NCBI GenBank assembly: GCA_002224055.1
Contig: AZLU01000144.1
Span: 41,269-105,268 of the forward strand
Direction of reading: 5' to 3'
DNA: 64,000 bases
From: Pezizomycotina sp. ARF18
Taxonomy: Eukaryota; Ascomycota
A program made the translations under genes and the position numbers. The notes under the pieces are model-generated. The model was not told the DNA's origin and ran no database searches. It was given only the letters and a program-made list of their open reading frames with translations. This document shows, piece by piece, positions 22,812 to 33,285 of this stretch (position 1 is the stretch's first letter; each line of letters begins with the position of its first letter).

Positions 22812-24021
22812 GATTCTTGGGAGGGGTATTGTCTGTACCTATTGGGAAGTAAGACGAAGAACTCGGAGGAGAGCGAACTTCAGAAGTCTTTTGGATAGGA
22901 GATCGTGATCCGCCGTAAAATCTTTGCGGTTTACAGGGATTTTAATCATGAGTAATTGAATACTTCAATAGTTAACCGGTTCGCTGCCTACCAGTAGTAC
23001 TTTCCAGAAGATGCTGTGGAGCGGAGCGGCGTTAGGGACAAATCTTCCCCATTCGTCTCTTGGTTGTTTATTTATTTGTTTACTTATTTAAACGTCCTCC
23101 GACGTGCCCGCGAGACAGACGCAGCTGCGAGACAATTAAACTATATACAAACTTATATAGTATAACGAGCGCATAAATTTTTTTTTTTTAAAAAAAAATT
23201 TGAATACGGTAATCTAAGCTATAATATCAAGAATATAACAGTAATGCTATAATAATTTAAGGCGTCGTTGTCGGCTTATATATGATTATCTGATTTTACA
23301 TAGCAAAGTTACTATATAAAAAGTATCAAAAAAAAATTGGTAAAATTATAAAAATCGAATATCTGCCGACCGCGTTATAATTCGAGTATGTTATAAATTC
23401 GACCGTTTTTTATTCGAGTTTTTAAAGTTTCAAGTCGTTTTGTTAAGTATTCGTCAAATTATTCGAGTTTTTTAGGTTCGTCGGCGGTTCGTGGAGATAG
23501 TTATTTTTGTGAATCAAGTTGAGTGAGTGGACGGGGTGGGGGGAAGCCTTAAAATACCCGATTTTCTTTTCCTTACATTAATTACACTTGTTAGGGAGTC
23601 AAAAAGAAATGCCAAGACTTAAGCGTTACTGAGCGTACACTGCCAGTAACGTTCGACATTTTTTGCAAATTCTTGGCATTATTGGCCGCAAATAACGAAC
23701 GGGTGGGTTCAGGCCAATATAATAAACAGTTGGTTGCTAGGCACGTGCTAGGCCTTTAGTGCCGTATAGAAAATCGGGAAACGGAGCCGCCAGGCGAGCT
23801 TCTATCTAGATTGTATGTAAAAATAAAATCTGATAACTAACCAATTATTAATATTTTTTTTTTTAACTGTTTTGCAGGTGTATAAGCTTTCACTCGCCAG
23901 CGTGAGAAGACCAAAACTGACTGATGGGGAAATATCACGACGAAAACTCGGCCATTCGACTCCGTATTCTTTCATATTTCTTGCCCCTTTGAAGGCTTTT
24001 ACACGGTTGCCGCCAAAAAAA
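22812..24021. other. intergenic with AT-rich core at 23100-23500
   Basis: No gene recognised. The core is AT-rich with recurring TTATAA/ATTCGA words (near 23378, 23391, 23412 and 23460) and a T9A9-like palindrome at 23179. It could be a decayed transposon, but no terminal repeats or coding motif remain. Confidence 0.45.
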
Positions 24022-24953
24022 TCAGCCTCCGCACTCCCTCCTCTCCCTATACATAACCAGCGCGCTCGGCCAATCGAAACGCCGCCTCGCAAACTGCACA
24101 GTCGAACATCCCCGATCAAACCCTTCATCACCACCACCCTAGGCCTCTTTCCCCCCCGCTCTTCTTCCCCTTCCCCGTCCCAAAAAGTGCGCAACAAACG
24201 CTAGTTGCCGCTCAAACTCCCCCGTCGCAACACTTACACTTCAACTCCCTCCCGTCGTCCCGTCCTGCTATTCAGCGAGTAATCTACCCACCCGTCAACC
24301 GTTCCCGCCGTATCCCGTGAAGAACGGGCGAGGAGAGGTTCGAGGGCTCGCGGTAGTAGTCTAGGAGTATGAGGATGTGGTAGAGGAGGTCTGAGGGAGG
24401 AGGGAGCAGTCGTTTTGTTGGAGGTGCAGGAGGAGAGCGGCGGCGATAGTTGCGGTAATTGCGATAACTGTGGTAGCTGTGGTATCGGCCTCGGTGGCCT
24501 CGGCGGTGGAGGCAGTAACGGTAGGCCGGAGCCGGAGCACGCGGCATGCTACATTTTTGCCGATACGTTAGTATATATCTCCCGAAAGGGGAAAAAAAAA
24601 GGAGGCGGGAAAGATTGTTTCCGAGAGCAAATCCTTCTTTCTTCTTTTCTTACCATATTGAGCGGCCCACCGTACTGGAAGAACCCGCATTTCTCGCAGT
24701 ACATGTGCACAATCGCCAGTGGTCATTGCGGCTCGGGCGCTGTGGAACCTCTGCGGGCAGGGCCCTCGCGGAGGAGTTGAGGCCGCAGTCGTAGGCGCCG
24801 CCGTGGCTCGGAATTGGTACTGGTGATGCTCGATGGCAGATGGAAATCCGCACTGTAGACGCTGCAGATATTATGGCGTGACGACTGGGTGATGTGCTGC
24901 TTGTAGGCTCCCGCGTTGACTTAGGAGCTCTTGCAGCGGTCGCAGGGTGTCAT
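24022..24953 (-). CDS. C2H2 zinc-finger family protein B
   Basis: Second family member, minus strand, the most degraded of the four on this side. Start at 24953: MTPCDRCKSS then, after an in-frame stop, NAGAYKQHITQSSRHNICSV, matching the family's first-finger block H-x-x-x-S-x-x-H-N-x-C. The last N-terminal finger YCEKCGFFQYGGPLNM is cut by an intron (24549-24653, GTAAGA to TGTAG) and the next exon begins with His (HAACSGSGLPLLPPP), the same intron site as in genes A, D, E and G. The linker DLLYHILILLDYY then ERLTGGWITR corresponds to the HLLCHIIILL...LDGGW block of gene D. The C-terminal pair is ELKCKCCDG/EFERQLAFVAHF and MFDCAVCEAAF/RFDWPSALVMYRERRECGG, ending at 24022. Four or more frame changes; likely a pseudogene unless they are assembly errors. 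Confidence 0.6.
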
Positions 24954-26233
24954 TGTCGTATGTAAGTTTCCACGGAAGGTTTTGGCCGGTGGAGGGACAA
25001 GTGAGTGGATCTCTGACGTTGGAGGTTGGCCAATTGGTGGGGAGGTTCAAGAGCTTAGGGGGGAGGAAGTTAAATATCCGCAGTTGTCCTAATCGTTTAT
25101 GGTGTTAGGCGGTTTTATTTATTTGTCAATGACTCGAAGTATTATCTTTTATTTTGTTGAATTTCGATATATTTTATTTATTTATACCGTGCTTTTGATT
25201 ACCACCCTTCCTTCTTTTACAAACAACTAAAGGAGTTATATATTCTGATATTCAAGTCAGGTCACACCCGTCCAAATCGTTTTGGGACGCAGCATTCCAT
25301 CGTCGAAAAGATGACGATCCCTCGGCGAGTCCTTCTGCCTCAAATTGATTATGTTCACCAAGTTCTCCCCAATCCTCTCAAAGAATAGCTGCTACCGGGA
25401 GAACACGATGTACTGGTCTACTATATCGGCGTTATTACGGCGTAATACAGAAGTAAACGGTGTGAGAAACGATATATTGTACGTGTAAGTAGGAAAGGGA
25501 CAAAGAACGATCGGTTTCGATTCTGAGCAGTGCCTGTGTTATTTAGATCCCCATTTCTCTTGGCCTAGTATCCCCCAGAGGGATACTAGACTTTCTCTCT
25601 TTGCCTTCTTTGCCTTTTTTTTTTTTTTTTCTTTTTTTTTTGGGAAAAAAAAGGTGAGTACATAGAGTATTGAATTGACGGTAGCCTAACGCGTAGGGGA
25701 GATGCCGAAGCATGCTCAAATGTATTTCTTTCAAGACTGTGGAGATAACATCGAGCATGAGTATAAACGAACGGAACAAGAAACGCCATTAAGGCTTGGC
25801 GGAAAGTTTGTGAAAACAATAGACTAAATCGTCTTCAGTGCGTGACTAAGTCACTTTTAGAAGTTTGTCAGAGATTACTGCCGTGCACAGAATGTAGGTA
25901 TCACGACGTGAAGCGGGGTGCTATCCGAAGGCATGAACCGCGCTTGTGTCCGGAGAAGCTTATCTTTGCATGAACATTAATCGAACGTTAAGCCCTAAGC
26001 GGGTTCGAAGCGATATATTTTAAGGCATAGATTCGAGTAACTACCGAAAAACATGCGAAAGATGAAGTGCAATGAAGGATCGTGAGAAGAAACATGTGGC
26101 GATTAGAGACGTGAGAGCAATATATAAAAGGTCTTCATGTTGCCCCTAGCCAATTATTTTTTCCCTTAGTATACAGCTAACGTGTATCTCAACCTTCAAC
26201 TCGTATTCTTGAAAGACTTCCCCATCCCTCCGT
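24954..26233. other. intergenic, no gene seen
   Basis: No recognised coding content. Contains T/A homopolymer tracts around 25617-25652. Confidence 0.5.
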
Positions 26234-26752
26234 ATGGAACACATTCATAAAACACTTATAAAAAGCATGAGATACACATCCCTACTCCTCACCGTCAGCG
26301 GTGCCTTCGCCCTCCCTGCACCAGCCGCCAACTCGCCGAAAGATGGCCGCGTAAGCGCGCTCCATTCCATTCCCCTTTCCTGCCGCCTTACTAACACACT
26401 TCACAGCCGGCACCGGCAAGCAGCGCGACAAGTGCGACACCCGAACGGACTGCATCGGCTTCCAAACCAACCCCGACGTAGACTGCCTGCCTTCCCGGGC
26501 ATCAGAGGCCCATACAACCGGTGCTGGCTTAAATCCGCGCAGACGCTGATGGATTCAGGGTGGATTACAGCGGGTCTGTCGGTAAAGGACGTAAGTAAAC
26601 CCCAAAACCACCTCTTTCTTAGTTGCTTTTTTTTTTTTTTTTTTTTCTTCTGATTTGATATGTTATTTTTTTTTTTTAGTCGGCGACATCCCCTCGGCTT
26701 CTCCTGCGCAAACACGAACGACTGCCAGAACTACGCGACGGATCCGATATAA
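26234..26752 (+). CDS. small secreted cysteine-rich protein, three exons
   Basis: A signal peptide is present in exon 1 (MRYTSLLLTVSGAFALPAPA from the second ATG at 26267). Introns: 26351-26408 (GTAAGC to TTCACAG) and 26591-26679 (GTAAGT to a long T tract and TTTTAG). Exon 2 reads KCDTRTDCIGFQTNPDVDC in one frame and NRCWLKSAQTLMDSGWITAG in another; exon 3 gives LGFSCANTNDCQNYATDPI with a stop at 26752. The six to seven cysteines and short length suit an extracellular, disulfide-bonded product. Single-base shifts separate exon 1 from the Cys-bearing frame of exon 2, and occur again inside exon 2. Family unknown; it differs in Cys spacing from the protein at 19.5 kb. Confidence 0.5.
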
Positions 26753-27633
26753 CGTGCCACCTCTTCCCCGTGTTCATGCACAATTTTAGTGCCTGTGAGA
26801 GGAAAAGTCTCATGGCGCCGCCCGCGACGCCGGTGGTTTTACCGGCGCCGAGCGGTACGCCGACGTCGGGTGTTGGGTTGAAGCGTACGTGAACTCTGCT
26901 ATCGTCTTCTGCATCCCCCTGCAGGAGTTCTTTGGGGTTTGAGTGCTGCTATAATCGGTGAATGGTTTATATAGAGCGTAATGTACCGGTGGAGGACAAT
27001 GTCAGTTCGACGAAGACTGTTGAAAAGCGGTGTCTGAGGTGCGAGGCGCTCGCGGAGGGGCGGTGTAGTGCTTGCGTGGAGAAGAAGTTCCCGTGGACGA
27101 TGGTATTCTGTTGTAAAATATTGAAAGAGCAGGACCTTGGGTTTCGACAACGGGCGAGAAAACTTTTTGATATCTTTTTTGTATGGTCGCGAGATCACGA
27201 TTTGTTCATGACAGATGGGAATGTAAAGCGAGCGTATTGTTCTTTTTTTTCTTTCTTTTTTTGGGTATTTGTTGTTTGGCGTAAAGCTATAGAGGAATTT
27301 TGTTGAAGTGCCCGTTCAATTTTATGTCCACGATACTGTCCGGATCTTAATACTGGTTGTGATAAAAAGAAAACCAAACGCCTGATGCGTATAGTATTAT
27401 ATTATCTAAAGAACCTCAATACAAACCTCTCTCTGAAACCAACTTTCGCTATTCGGTCTCCGTTTTGCTACTTTAACCAAAATCTGTATTCTTTTCTTTA
27501 CCCCCTTCCAGGGCGGTATATTCCGTAGTAGATATCTTTTTTTTCTTTCTTATCTTCCTCTATTATTTTGCTTGTCGCAATACATATTTCCTTCTTTCCC
27601 CCGTGCTTTTGTAATCTCAATCAGCTCCGATTT
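26753..27633. other. intergenic, no supported gene
   Basis: A 114-residue plus frame (26962-27306) with a short cysteine cluster (RCLRCEALAEGRCSACVEKK) is the only open stretch; without splice or family support I do not call it a gene. Confidence 0.4.
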
Positions 27634-28543
27634 CTAGCACCCTCCCATCTCCCTGTGCTTAACCAGCGCGCTCGGCCTCTCGAACCTCTTCGCGCAGTAC
27701 TCGCACCTAAAACCGACACCGTCGAGCGCGTGCCAGTCCCTGAAAAAGTGGCTGATGAAAACGCCGCGGCGCTCGAATACCTTCCTGCAGCCTTTGCACT
27801 CGTACTTCTTCCCGGTCGCCGTGGTATCTCCATTCACATTCCCACCGTCCTTCAGCTCTCTCCCGTTACCGCTACTGATTCCAGTTTTCTCCCATTCGAG
27901 TTTCCGTTAGTCGTAGTAGGGGGAGAGGTAACGTCGGTGATACCGCCAACCCACCCGTCCAACGCGTCGCCGGCGTTTTCGAAGAGGCTGCCGCGCATGG
28001 CGTAGATGTCGGCGACGGCGTTGTTGCGGATGAGGACGTGGTAGAGCATGTGGCAGGGCATGCCGCCGCAGTTGCCGTTCTCGATGTGGTTGAGGCAGGA
28101 GGAGACGGCGGTGAAGGTCGTGGAGCAGATGCAGGTGATTTGGGGCTTCTGAAAAATAGGGTTAAAAGAAATTAACACATGCCAAGTTCAATAGATGAAA
28201 GAGTTTGCGGAAGAGGATGAGGGGTATAAACTTACGGCAGCAGCGCTCGCAGTGACTTTCTCCTCCCCCTTCTCTTCCTTCTTATCCTCCTCATCTTCCA
28301 AGCTCAGATCCCCGACGTGCTCCAGCGCCATATGCTTCTTCAGCTCGTCGTCGGTAGCGCAGATGGTATCCTTGCATTTGGAGCAAGGGAAGTGCTGGGA
28401 CTTCTGGTGGACTTTCAGCAGCTTGGCGGTGTCCAGCTCCTCCAGGCAGACGCCGCAGACGTGTGGTTCGGGCTCACGTTGGTGTGGTTAAAGAGCGCTT
28501 CTTCGGTAGCGAACTTGCGGTGGCATTTGTTACAGTACGCCAT
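27634..28543 (-). CDS. C2H2 zinc-finger family protein C (best preserved)
   Basis: Start at 28543: MAYCNKCHRKFATEEALFNH. Then fingers VCGVCLEELDTAKLLKVHQK and FPCSKCKDTICATDDELKKH, and an acidic linker (LSLEDEEDKKEEKGEE). The intron 28149-28235 (GTAAGT to TTTCAG) lies after the linker; unlike other members the last N-terminal finger is not split. Exon 2 carries the C-x-C finger (ITCICSTTFTAVSSCLNHIE then NGNCGG), the linker CHMLYHVLIRNNAVADIYAM then LFENAGDALDGWVGG, and the final pair YECKGCRKVFERRGVFISHF and FRCEYCAKRFERPSALVKHR, ending EMGGC at 27634. Only two frame changes (near 28460 and 27870). It serves as the reference for the family. Probably a nuclear DNA- or RNA-binding protein; no target is known. 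Confidence 0.75.
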
Positions 28544-28699
28544 CTTGGTAGGTTGATCAGGTTGCTTTTTTGTAGAGGAGTGGTATGATAGATGGAAGAT
28601 GTAGGATGGTTGTTGATTGAGTGAAAGGAAGAGAGTGGGCAAATGGTTGGAGCCGGTAGTGAATTAATGAAATAAAAATAGCCATATGTAAAGGGACTG

Positions 28700-28764
28700 T
28701 AAACAAGCCCAAAAAAAATAAAAAAAAATAAAAAAAATAAAAAAAAATAAAAATAAAATAAAAA
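28700..28764. repeat. A-rich low-complexity tract
   Basis: Runs of A separated by single T (AAAAAAAATA-type units) between zinc-finger genes C and D. Confidence 0.85.
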
Positions 28765-28802
28765 ACAATGGAGCTTCTGGCCTCTCATATAGTATTCTCC
28801 CT

Positions 28803-29707
28803 CTACTGACACTCCCCACTCTCACTATGCTTCACCGCCTTACTCGGCCTATCCAACTTCTTACCGCAGCGCTTGCACTTAAACAGCCTCCCTTCCAGCT
28901 CACATTCCTCGTTAAAGAAATGCGCGACGAACATGGTCTGCCTGCTAAAAACCTCCCCGCACGCCGTGCAGTGAAAGTCCATGTTCTCCGCCCTGCTGTT
29001 CAGACGGTAATCCAGCCACCGTCCAGCGTATCCGTCGTGTCCGTGATGAACGGTACGTCGCTGCAGGCTAGGTCGCCTTCGACAGCGAGGAGGATGATAA
29101 TGTGGCAGAGGAGGTGCGATGATATACCGTCGCATTTTTCTTTCTCGGTGTCGGAATAATTGGAGGCAGGCTTGACTTGCGGCGGCAGACGCAGACCGCT
29201 GAGGGGCCTTGTGGAGAGGGTCTCTATGTGCTGAAATAACAGTAGCAATAATGCGTTAGCACCAACGATCCAGGCTCTTCCTGCCCACCAAATCGTATTG
29301 TCGTGGAAGGGGTTCTCACGGTCTGCATGCTGCCGCCATCGTCGAACCGCACGTTGCAGCCCCCGCAAAACAAATGCTCCTGCACCAGTGCTCAGCAGGT
29401 CCTCGTAGCTGGCGAGAACCGCATCGCACACGCCGCCGCCGCCTCGAGCCGCGTCTCTCTTGCAAGGGTAGTGCTGGCGGTCGATGTGCGCCGTAAGCTC
29501 TTCCATGCTACGAAAATTCCCGTCGCAGGTGAAGCAGTGGGTCGCCCAGCCCTCGTACTGGTTTTCGTTGTGGTGTTGAGCTCCGCGGCCGATGTGAAGC
29601 CCGCGCGGCGGGTGGTGCATATGTGGTGAGAAGAGGAGGAATCCAGGTGCTGCTGGAGAGCGCGCGGTCGTGGACGAAGGAGGGTCGCAACGCTTGCAGT
29701 AGGCCAT
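28803..29707 (-). CDS. C2H2 zinc-finger family protein D
   Basis: Tandem neighbour of gene C, same strand, about 260 bp upstream. Start at 29707: MAYCKRC, then in another frame RALQQHLDSSSSHHICTT and RAGFTSAAELNTH, then HCFTCDGNFRSMEELTAHID (RQHYPC), CDAVLASYEDLLST and LFCGGCNVRFDDGGSMQT. This last finger is cut by the intron 29231-29319 (GTGAGA, branch GCTAACG, acceptor TTTCAG) and resumes HIETLSTR. A C-V-C finger (SAVCVCRRKSSLPP) follows, then SSHLLCHIIILLAVEGDLAC, DTTDTLDGGWI and the end pair FHCTACGEVFSRQTMFVAHF and FKCKRCGKKLDRPSKAVKHS, ending ESGECQ at 28803. About four frame changes. The MAYC-[NK]-[KR]-C start shared with gene C points to recent tandem duplication. Confidence 0.7.
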
Positions 29708-31802
29708 TGCTGTAAAATGCTACGATGATGGTAAAAGTGGAGGGGGATGAGTTGCTTTGTAAGGGTAGAAGCTCGTGGGCTGTGGATGAGAGAGGATGAA
29801 ATACGGGGTGAGCGTGGTGTGTTTATGAGGTTGATTACTTTCCCATATAAAGCGCGGGAAAAAAAAATCAAATAAATAATTGCGATTAAAAATCCCCTTG
29901 CGTATCTCACAATATTTGGTGGTCGTCGGCGGTAGTCACGAACATGGCACTTCCTTTTTTCCCCCTCTTGTCGTGATAATTTGGTTCAGAGATCGATCGA
30001 AACAGTGGTAGCCGTCCGCCCCGCCCGAGTCTGTCGAAAATATCACTACTAAGCTAGATTACTAGAAATGAACTGCAAATGGCCATTTCTCGCGATGGTC
30101 ATGTTCTTGTCACGGATACCCAGGTTATGCACGGCTTTATTCCGATTTCTACGTACTACGTTCTATATACAGTGTACACTCTGAACATCACTTCTTTATG
30201 GGATATGCTTTATACGCTTCATCGGCCGTGAGAGAATGTGCGAATGTTGTTTCGCCGTGGAATATTCTGAAAAAAAGCTTTCCTTGTGAAATAGTTTCGA
30301 GCCTTGTCCCGACCCAACGGGAAACACAATGGAATAAGGCTAAAAGATTGGACGAAAGCGATGCTGAGAATATACAAGCTCGAACTACATACTTATTATG
30401 GATTACTTGAATATGAATGCTTTAGTAGTCTCAATCAACATGAACAGACGTGTCAATTACATGACATGTTATTCTTAATTACTTCGCAAAAATTCTTGCC
30501 CGTTGTGTTTCACAGTATCGTGCACGATACTTCACATCACGAAGTAGAGCTTCAATCGCACGCAAGCCCAAGCGAACTCCCAAAAATAAAGGGTCAGCGA
30601 CAGTGCTTAAGGACCCAGTAATAGGCATTGTCACCCCAGAATTATATAAAGAAATAAAAATAAAACGCGGGTGCAAGGCTGACCCCGTGGGGGGACTGTT
30701 ACACGTGCCCCGGCGAATGGGATTATTGGCTAACGATTTCTATCGGCTCCCGTCCTCCCGCTTCAGGGGTTTACAATTGCAGACCTAGATAACTATTATG
30801 TACCCACCAAAACCTCTCGGTCCGCAGTCTCGGATAGCGTAAATATTTCGCTTGCGGGATGCCGTCTGCAACTCCGTGGCGGTGGACGGCGCGTTGCGAG
30901 GGGATTTGAACACCTACATGAAGCTAGAGCGGTCACACATCGTTTACAAGGCACAGAAGTCTGGTGGTCTGGGGCCGCCACCTTGAGCATTTGCATTGTA
31001 TCTTTTTAGCACGATCTTTAAAGTTACTCTATTCAACGACGGGCTAGCAACGATACAGGTGCTTCCCAGTATGATAAATGTGATGCCCATACACAAGACT
31101 TTGTCCACCCCCCGTACATCCGACGATATCACGACGGTGGTAGCGACCATCAGAATGGTCCAGAATCCGAATGGGCGATGCGTTCATGTCGCAAGGGTAT
31201 GTTGTATTTTAGGGGATATCCTGATTTGAACAGGGCGTAGCGAGCGAGCGAGAGGACAACGAGACTTCGGATAAATATAATGGCGCTCTGCAGACTACGG
31301 GGGGAATTGGAAGCTGAATAACCTGACTAGCTAATACACAAAACGTAGCTATAAATGATTCGCCGGATTTTCGAGACTGACGGGGCTATCCTGCGAGATA
31401 GAAAAACCGATAACGGAATTTCGTGTCTCAGCGGTAGCCGAGACACATAGGGGAAGTAGCAGTCCACTCGTGGCTTTTCCGCGCAATTAAGAGGCGGTAA
31501 GGTTTATTATAGTGGAGTTTGGGGGTTCTGCTCTTCCGGTTCTGTGGCTGTCTGGGCACACCACCGAGCGCCATCCGCAGTAGAAAGGATTTTTTTTTTT
31601 CTTGTTGAGCTTGAGCTTCTAGAACTGCGGAAACGGTCTTCAGGAGCTATCTGCAGGTCTGAATAAGATCGTCCACGTCCAGCCTATTCCGCTAGTAGGA
31701 AACCGGTTGCATTAATGTGGCAGGTGAAGATAACAAACATATAAAACATGCAGCAAAAATAAATTTCGGTGTGGCATGATAATTATCACGCCATACGATT
31801 TG

Positions 31803-31820
31803 CCCCCCCCCCCCCCCCCC
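31803..31820. repeat. poly-C run (18 nt)
   Basis: Uninterrupted C run, immediately after TG; length probably unreliable. Confidence 0.95.
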
Positions 31821-31945
31821 TATAACCGATAAGGATGATGTAAAGAATTTTTTTTATCGAGAATTCTTGGAATCGGGCTTAGAGATCGAGATGCGCGTCG
31901 CGAAACATAGCATTATAAAAAAGACATCCTACGAGCTAGGGACGT

Positions 31946-31984
31946 GTTTTTTTCTTGCTCTTGCTCTTGCTCTTTCTCTTTCCA
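31946..31984 (+). promoter_or_regulatory. pyrimidine-rich promoter tract with GCTCTT repeats
   Basis: T-rich and (CTTGCT)n-like tract about 120 bp before the transporter-like start codon, followed by CTCAATC repeats. CT-rich blocks of this kind are common near transcription starts of expressed fungal genes. Function inferred only. Confidence 0.3.
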
Positions 31985-32102
31985 TGAACCATATACTCGG
32001 TAGCAGTAAACATACTTCCTCCAGCTAGCATTCTACATTCCTCAATCTCAATCTGAGAACAGTTTTCTCAATCAACACAATTACATCCACAATGGTGGAT
32101 CC

Positions 32103-32856
32103 ATGAGATTCAACAAACCCAAAATAACGACAAGGTCTACTCGACCCAGCCCGTCCTCCCGGACCATAACAAATCCAGAGCGACGCATTCCGGCCATTGG
32201 CCTCTTCTCCTTCGCCTTCACAACCATCGTCATCGGCCTCGTCCTGTGCAAGAAACCCACGGCGGCCGTAGCAGCGATCGGCGGCGTCGCGTGTTCTACG
32301 GCGGGATAGCGCAGTTCGTCGCTGGTTACCTCGAATTAGTCACGGCAACTCGTTCTCCGGAACCATCTTCGCGTCTTATGGCGCGCTGTGGGTCGCAAAG
32401 GGGCTCGCGTGGATTATAATGCCGATATAACAGCGCAGTATGGCGCCGACGACCGCGAGGCCGCGGAGCAGTTCGCGATCGTGGAGGCGGTGTCGGCGGG
32501 TTTACGTGGACGCTATGCGGTATTAGCATCAATCTGAAGTCCGGTTTCGAAACTCCTGACTACCATCCTCGTTCTCGTCGGCGTGGCGCAGACATTACAG
32601 TCGATAGAGGCTTCGTGGAACAACCAAATGCGACGAGGGCCGGTGGGGCTTTTCTCGTTGTTGGCGCCGTGGGTGCCTGGTATTCTGCCGTCGCGGAGCT
32701 CGTGATGGAAGACGGTATTCTTTTACCGGTCGGCCCGCACAGCGAGGTTACTTCGCACCTTCACCCCACTGACCATTGACAATTAATGCTCCTCCCTTTC
32801 CACAGGGGGAAAAGACGCAGCGCGGTGGGACCATCGCGAACGACGAAGTAATCTGA
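32103..32856 (+). CDS. GPR1/FUN34/YaaH-family membrane transporter, frame-broken
   Basis: Six-helix membrane protein of the acetate/ammonium-export (Ato/AcpA-like) family. Visible blocks in order: TNPERRIPAIGLFSFAFTTI (family start: N-P ... G-L-F-S-F-A-x-T-T), IVIGLVLCKKPTAAVAAIGG, YGGIAQFVAGYLELVT, GNSFSGTIFASYGALWVAKG (the strongly conserved G-N-x-F-x-x-T-x-F-x-S-Y-G-A-x-W segment), QYGADDREAAEQFAIVEAV, GFTWTLCGISINLKS, TTILVLVGVAQTLQSIEASW and GGAFLVVGAVGAWYSAVAEL, ending ILLPVG as in the family. An intron of about 70 bp ending TTCCACAG (about 32805) leads to the tail GEKTQRGGTIANDEVI and the stop at 32856. At least four frame changes; the signature NPAPLGL is altered to NP(ERRI)PAIGL. Either a pseudogene or a victim of assembly indels. 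Confidence 0.7.
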
Positions 32857-33285
32857 CTTTGGGATAAATACAAACTTCGGGGCATGAGCACATTGGTTTA
32901 AACGCATTTTTGGTACAATCGGTCTTTTTTTTTATTTTTTTATTTTTTATTTTTATTTTTTTTTTTTTTTTGCAACTGGCACATTTTGTGTAATAGATTT
33001 CTTTGTCTGTTCCATTTTCTTACCGTTGGTACGATAAATTGTACTTGTAGATGATAAAATAAAAATTTCACGTGCTCGAAAACGATACGGGCTGACTACC
33101 CTTCATGTGATTTCGTATTTGTGACGTGCAATTGCATACGCGAAGAAAATGGGTTTCCATATAGCTGCTAACAACAAGAAAAGTTACATTACAATGATCA
33201 TAAAACCTAGAACCGCCCAACTTCAGTCCCTAACTTAACTGTAAAAATAAGAATACGGGTATAATCCTCAAAACCATCGTAATAG

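Larger units (their letters stand above)
29708..32102. other. 2.4-kb region without recognised genes
   Basis: Short frames only. A minus frame at 30944-31150 is hydrophobic but has no family pattern. A run of 18 C lies at 31803-31820. Confidence 0.4.

Noticed and set aside
26962-27306. Plus frame with a Cys cluster (RCLRCEALAEGRCSACVEKK)
   Set aside because: No signal peptide, no splice support, and no family pattern; the downstream half is composition-driven (Phe-rich from T runs).
27568-28005. Plus-strand open frame of 145 codons
   Set aside because: Antisense of zinc-finger gene C, whose minus-strand reading has family motifs and splice sites.
30944-31150. Hydrophobic minus frame considered as a third rhodopsin-fold copy
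   Set aside because: It lacks the R-x-Y-x-R...W-x-x-D and IWxxxE blocks that identify the two accepted copies.
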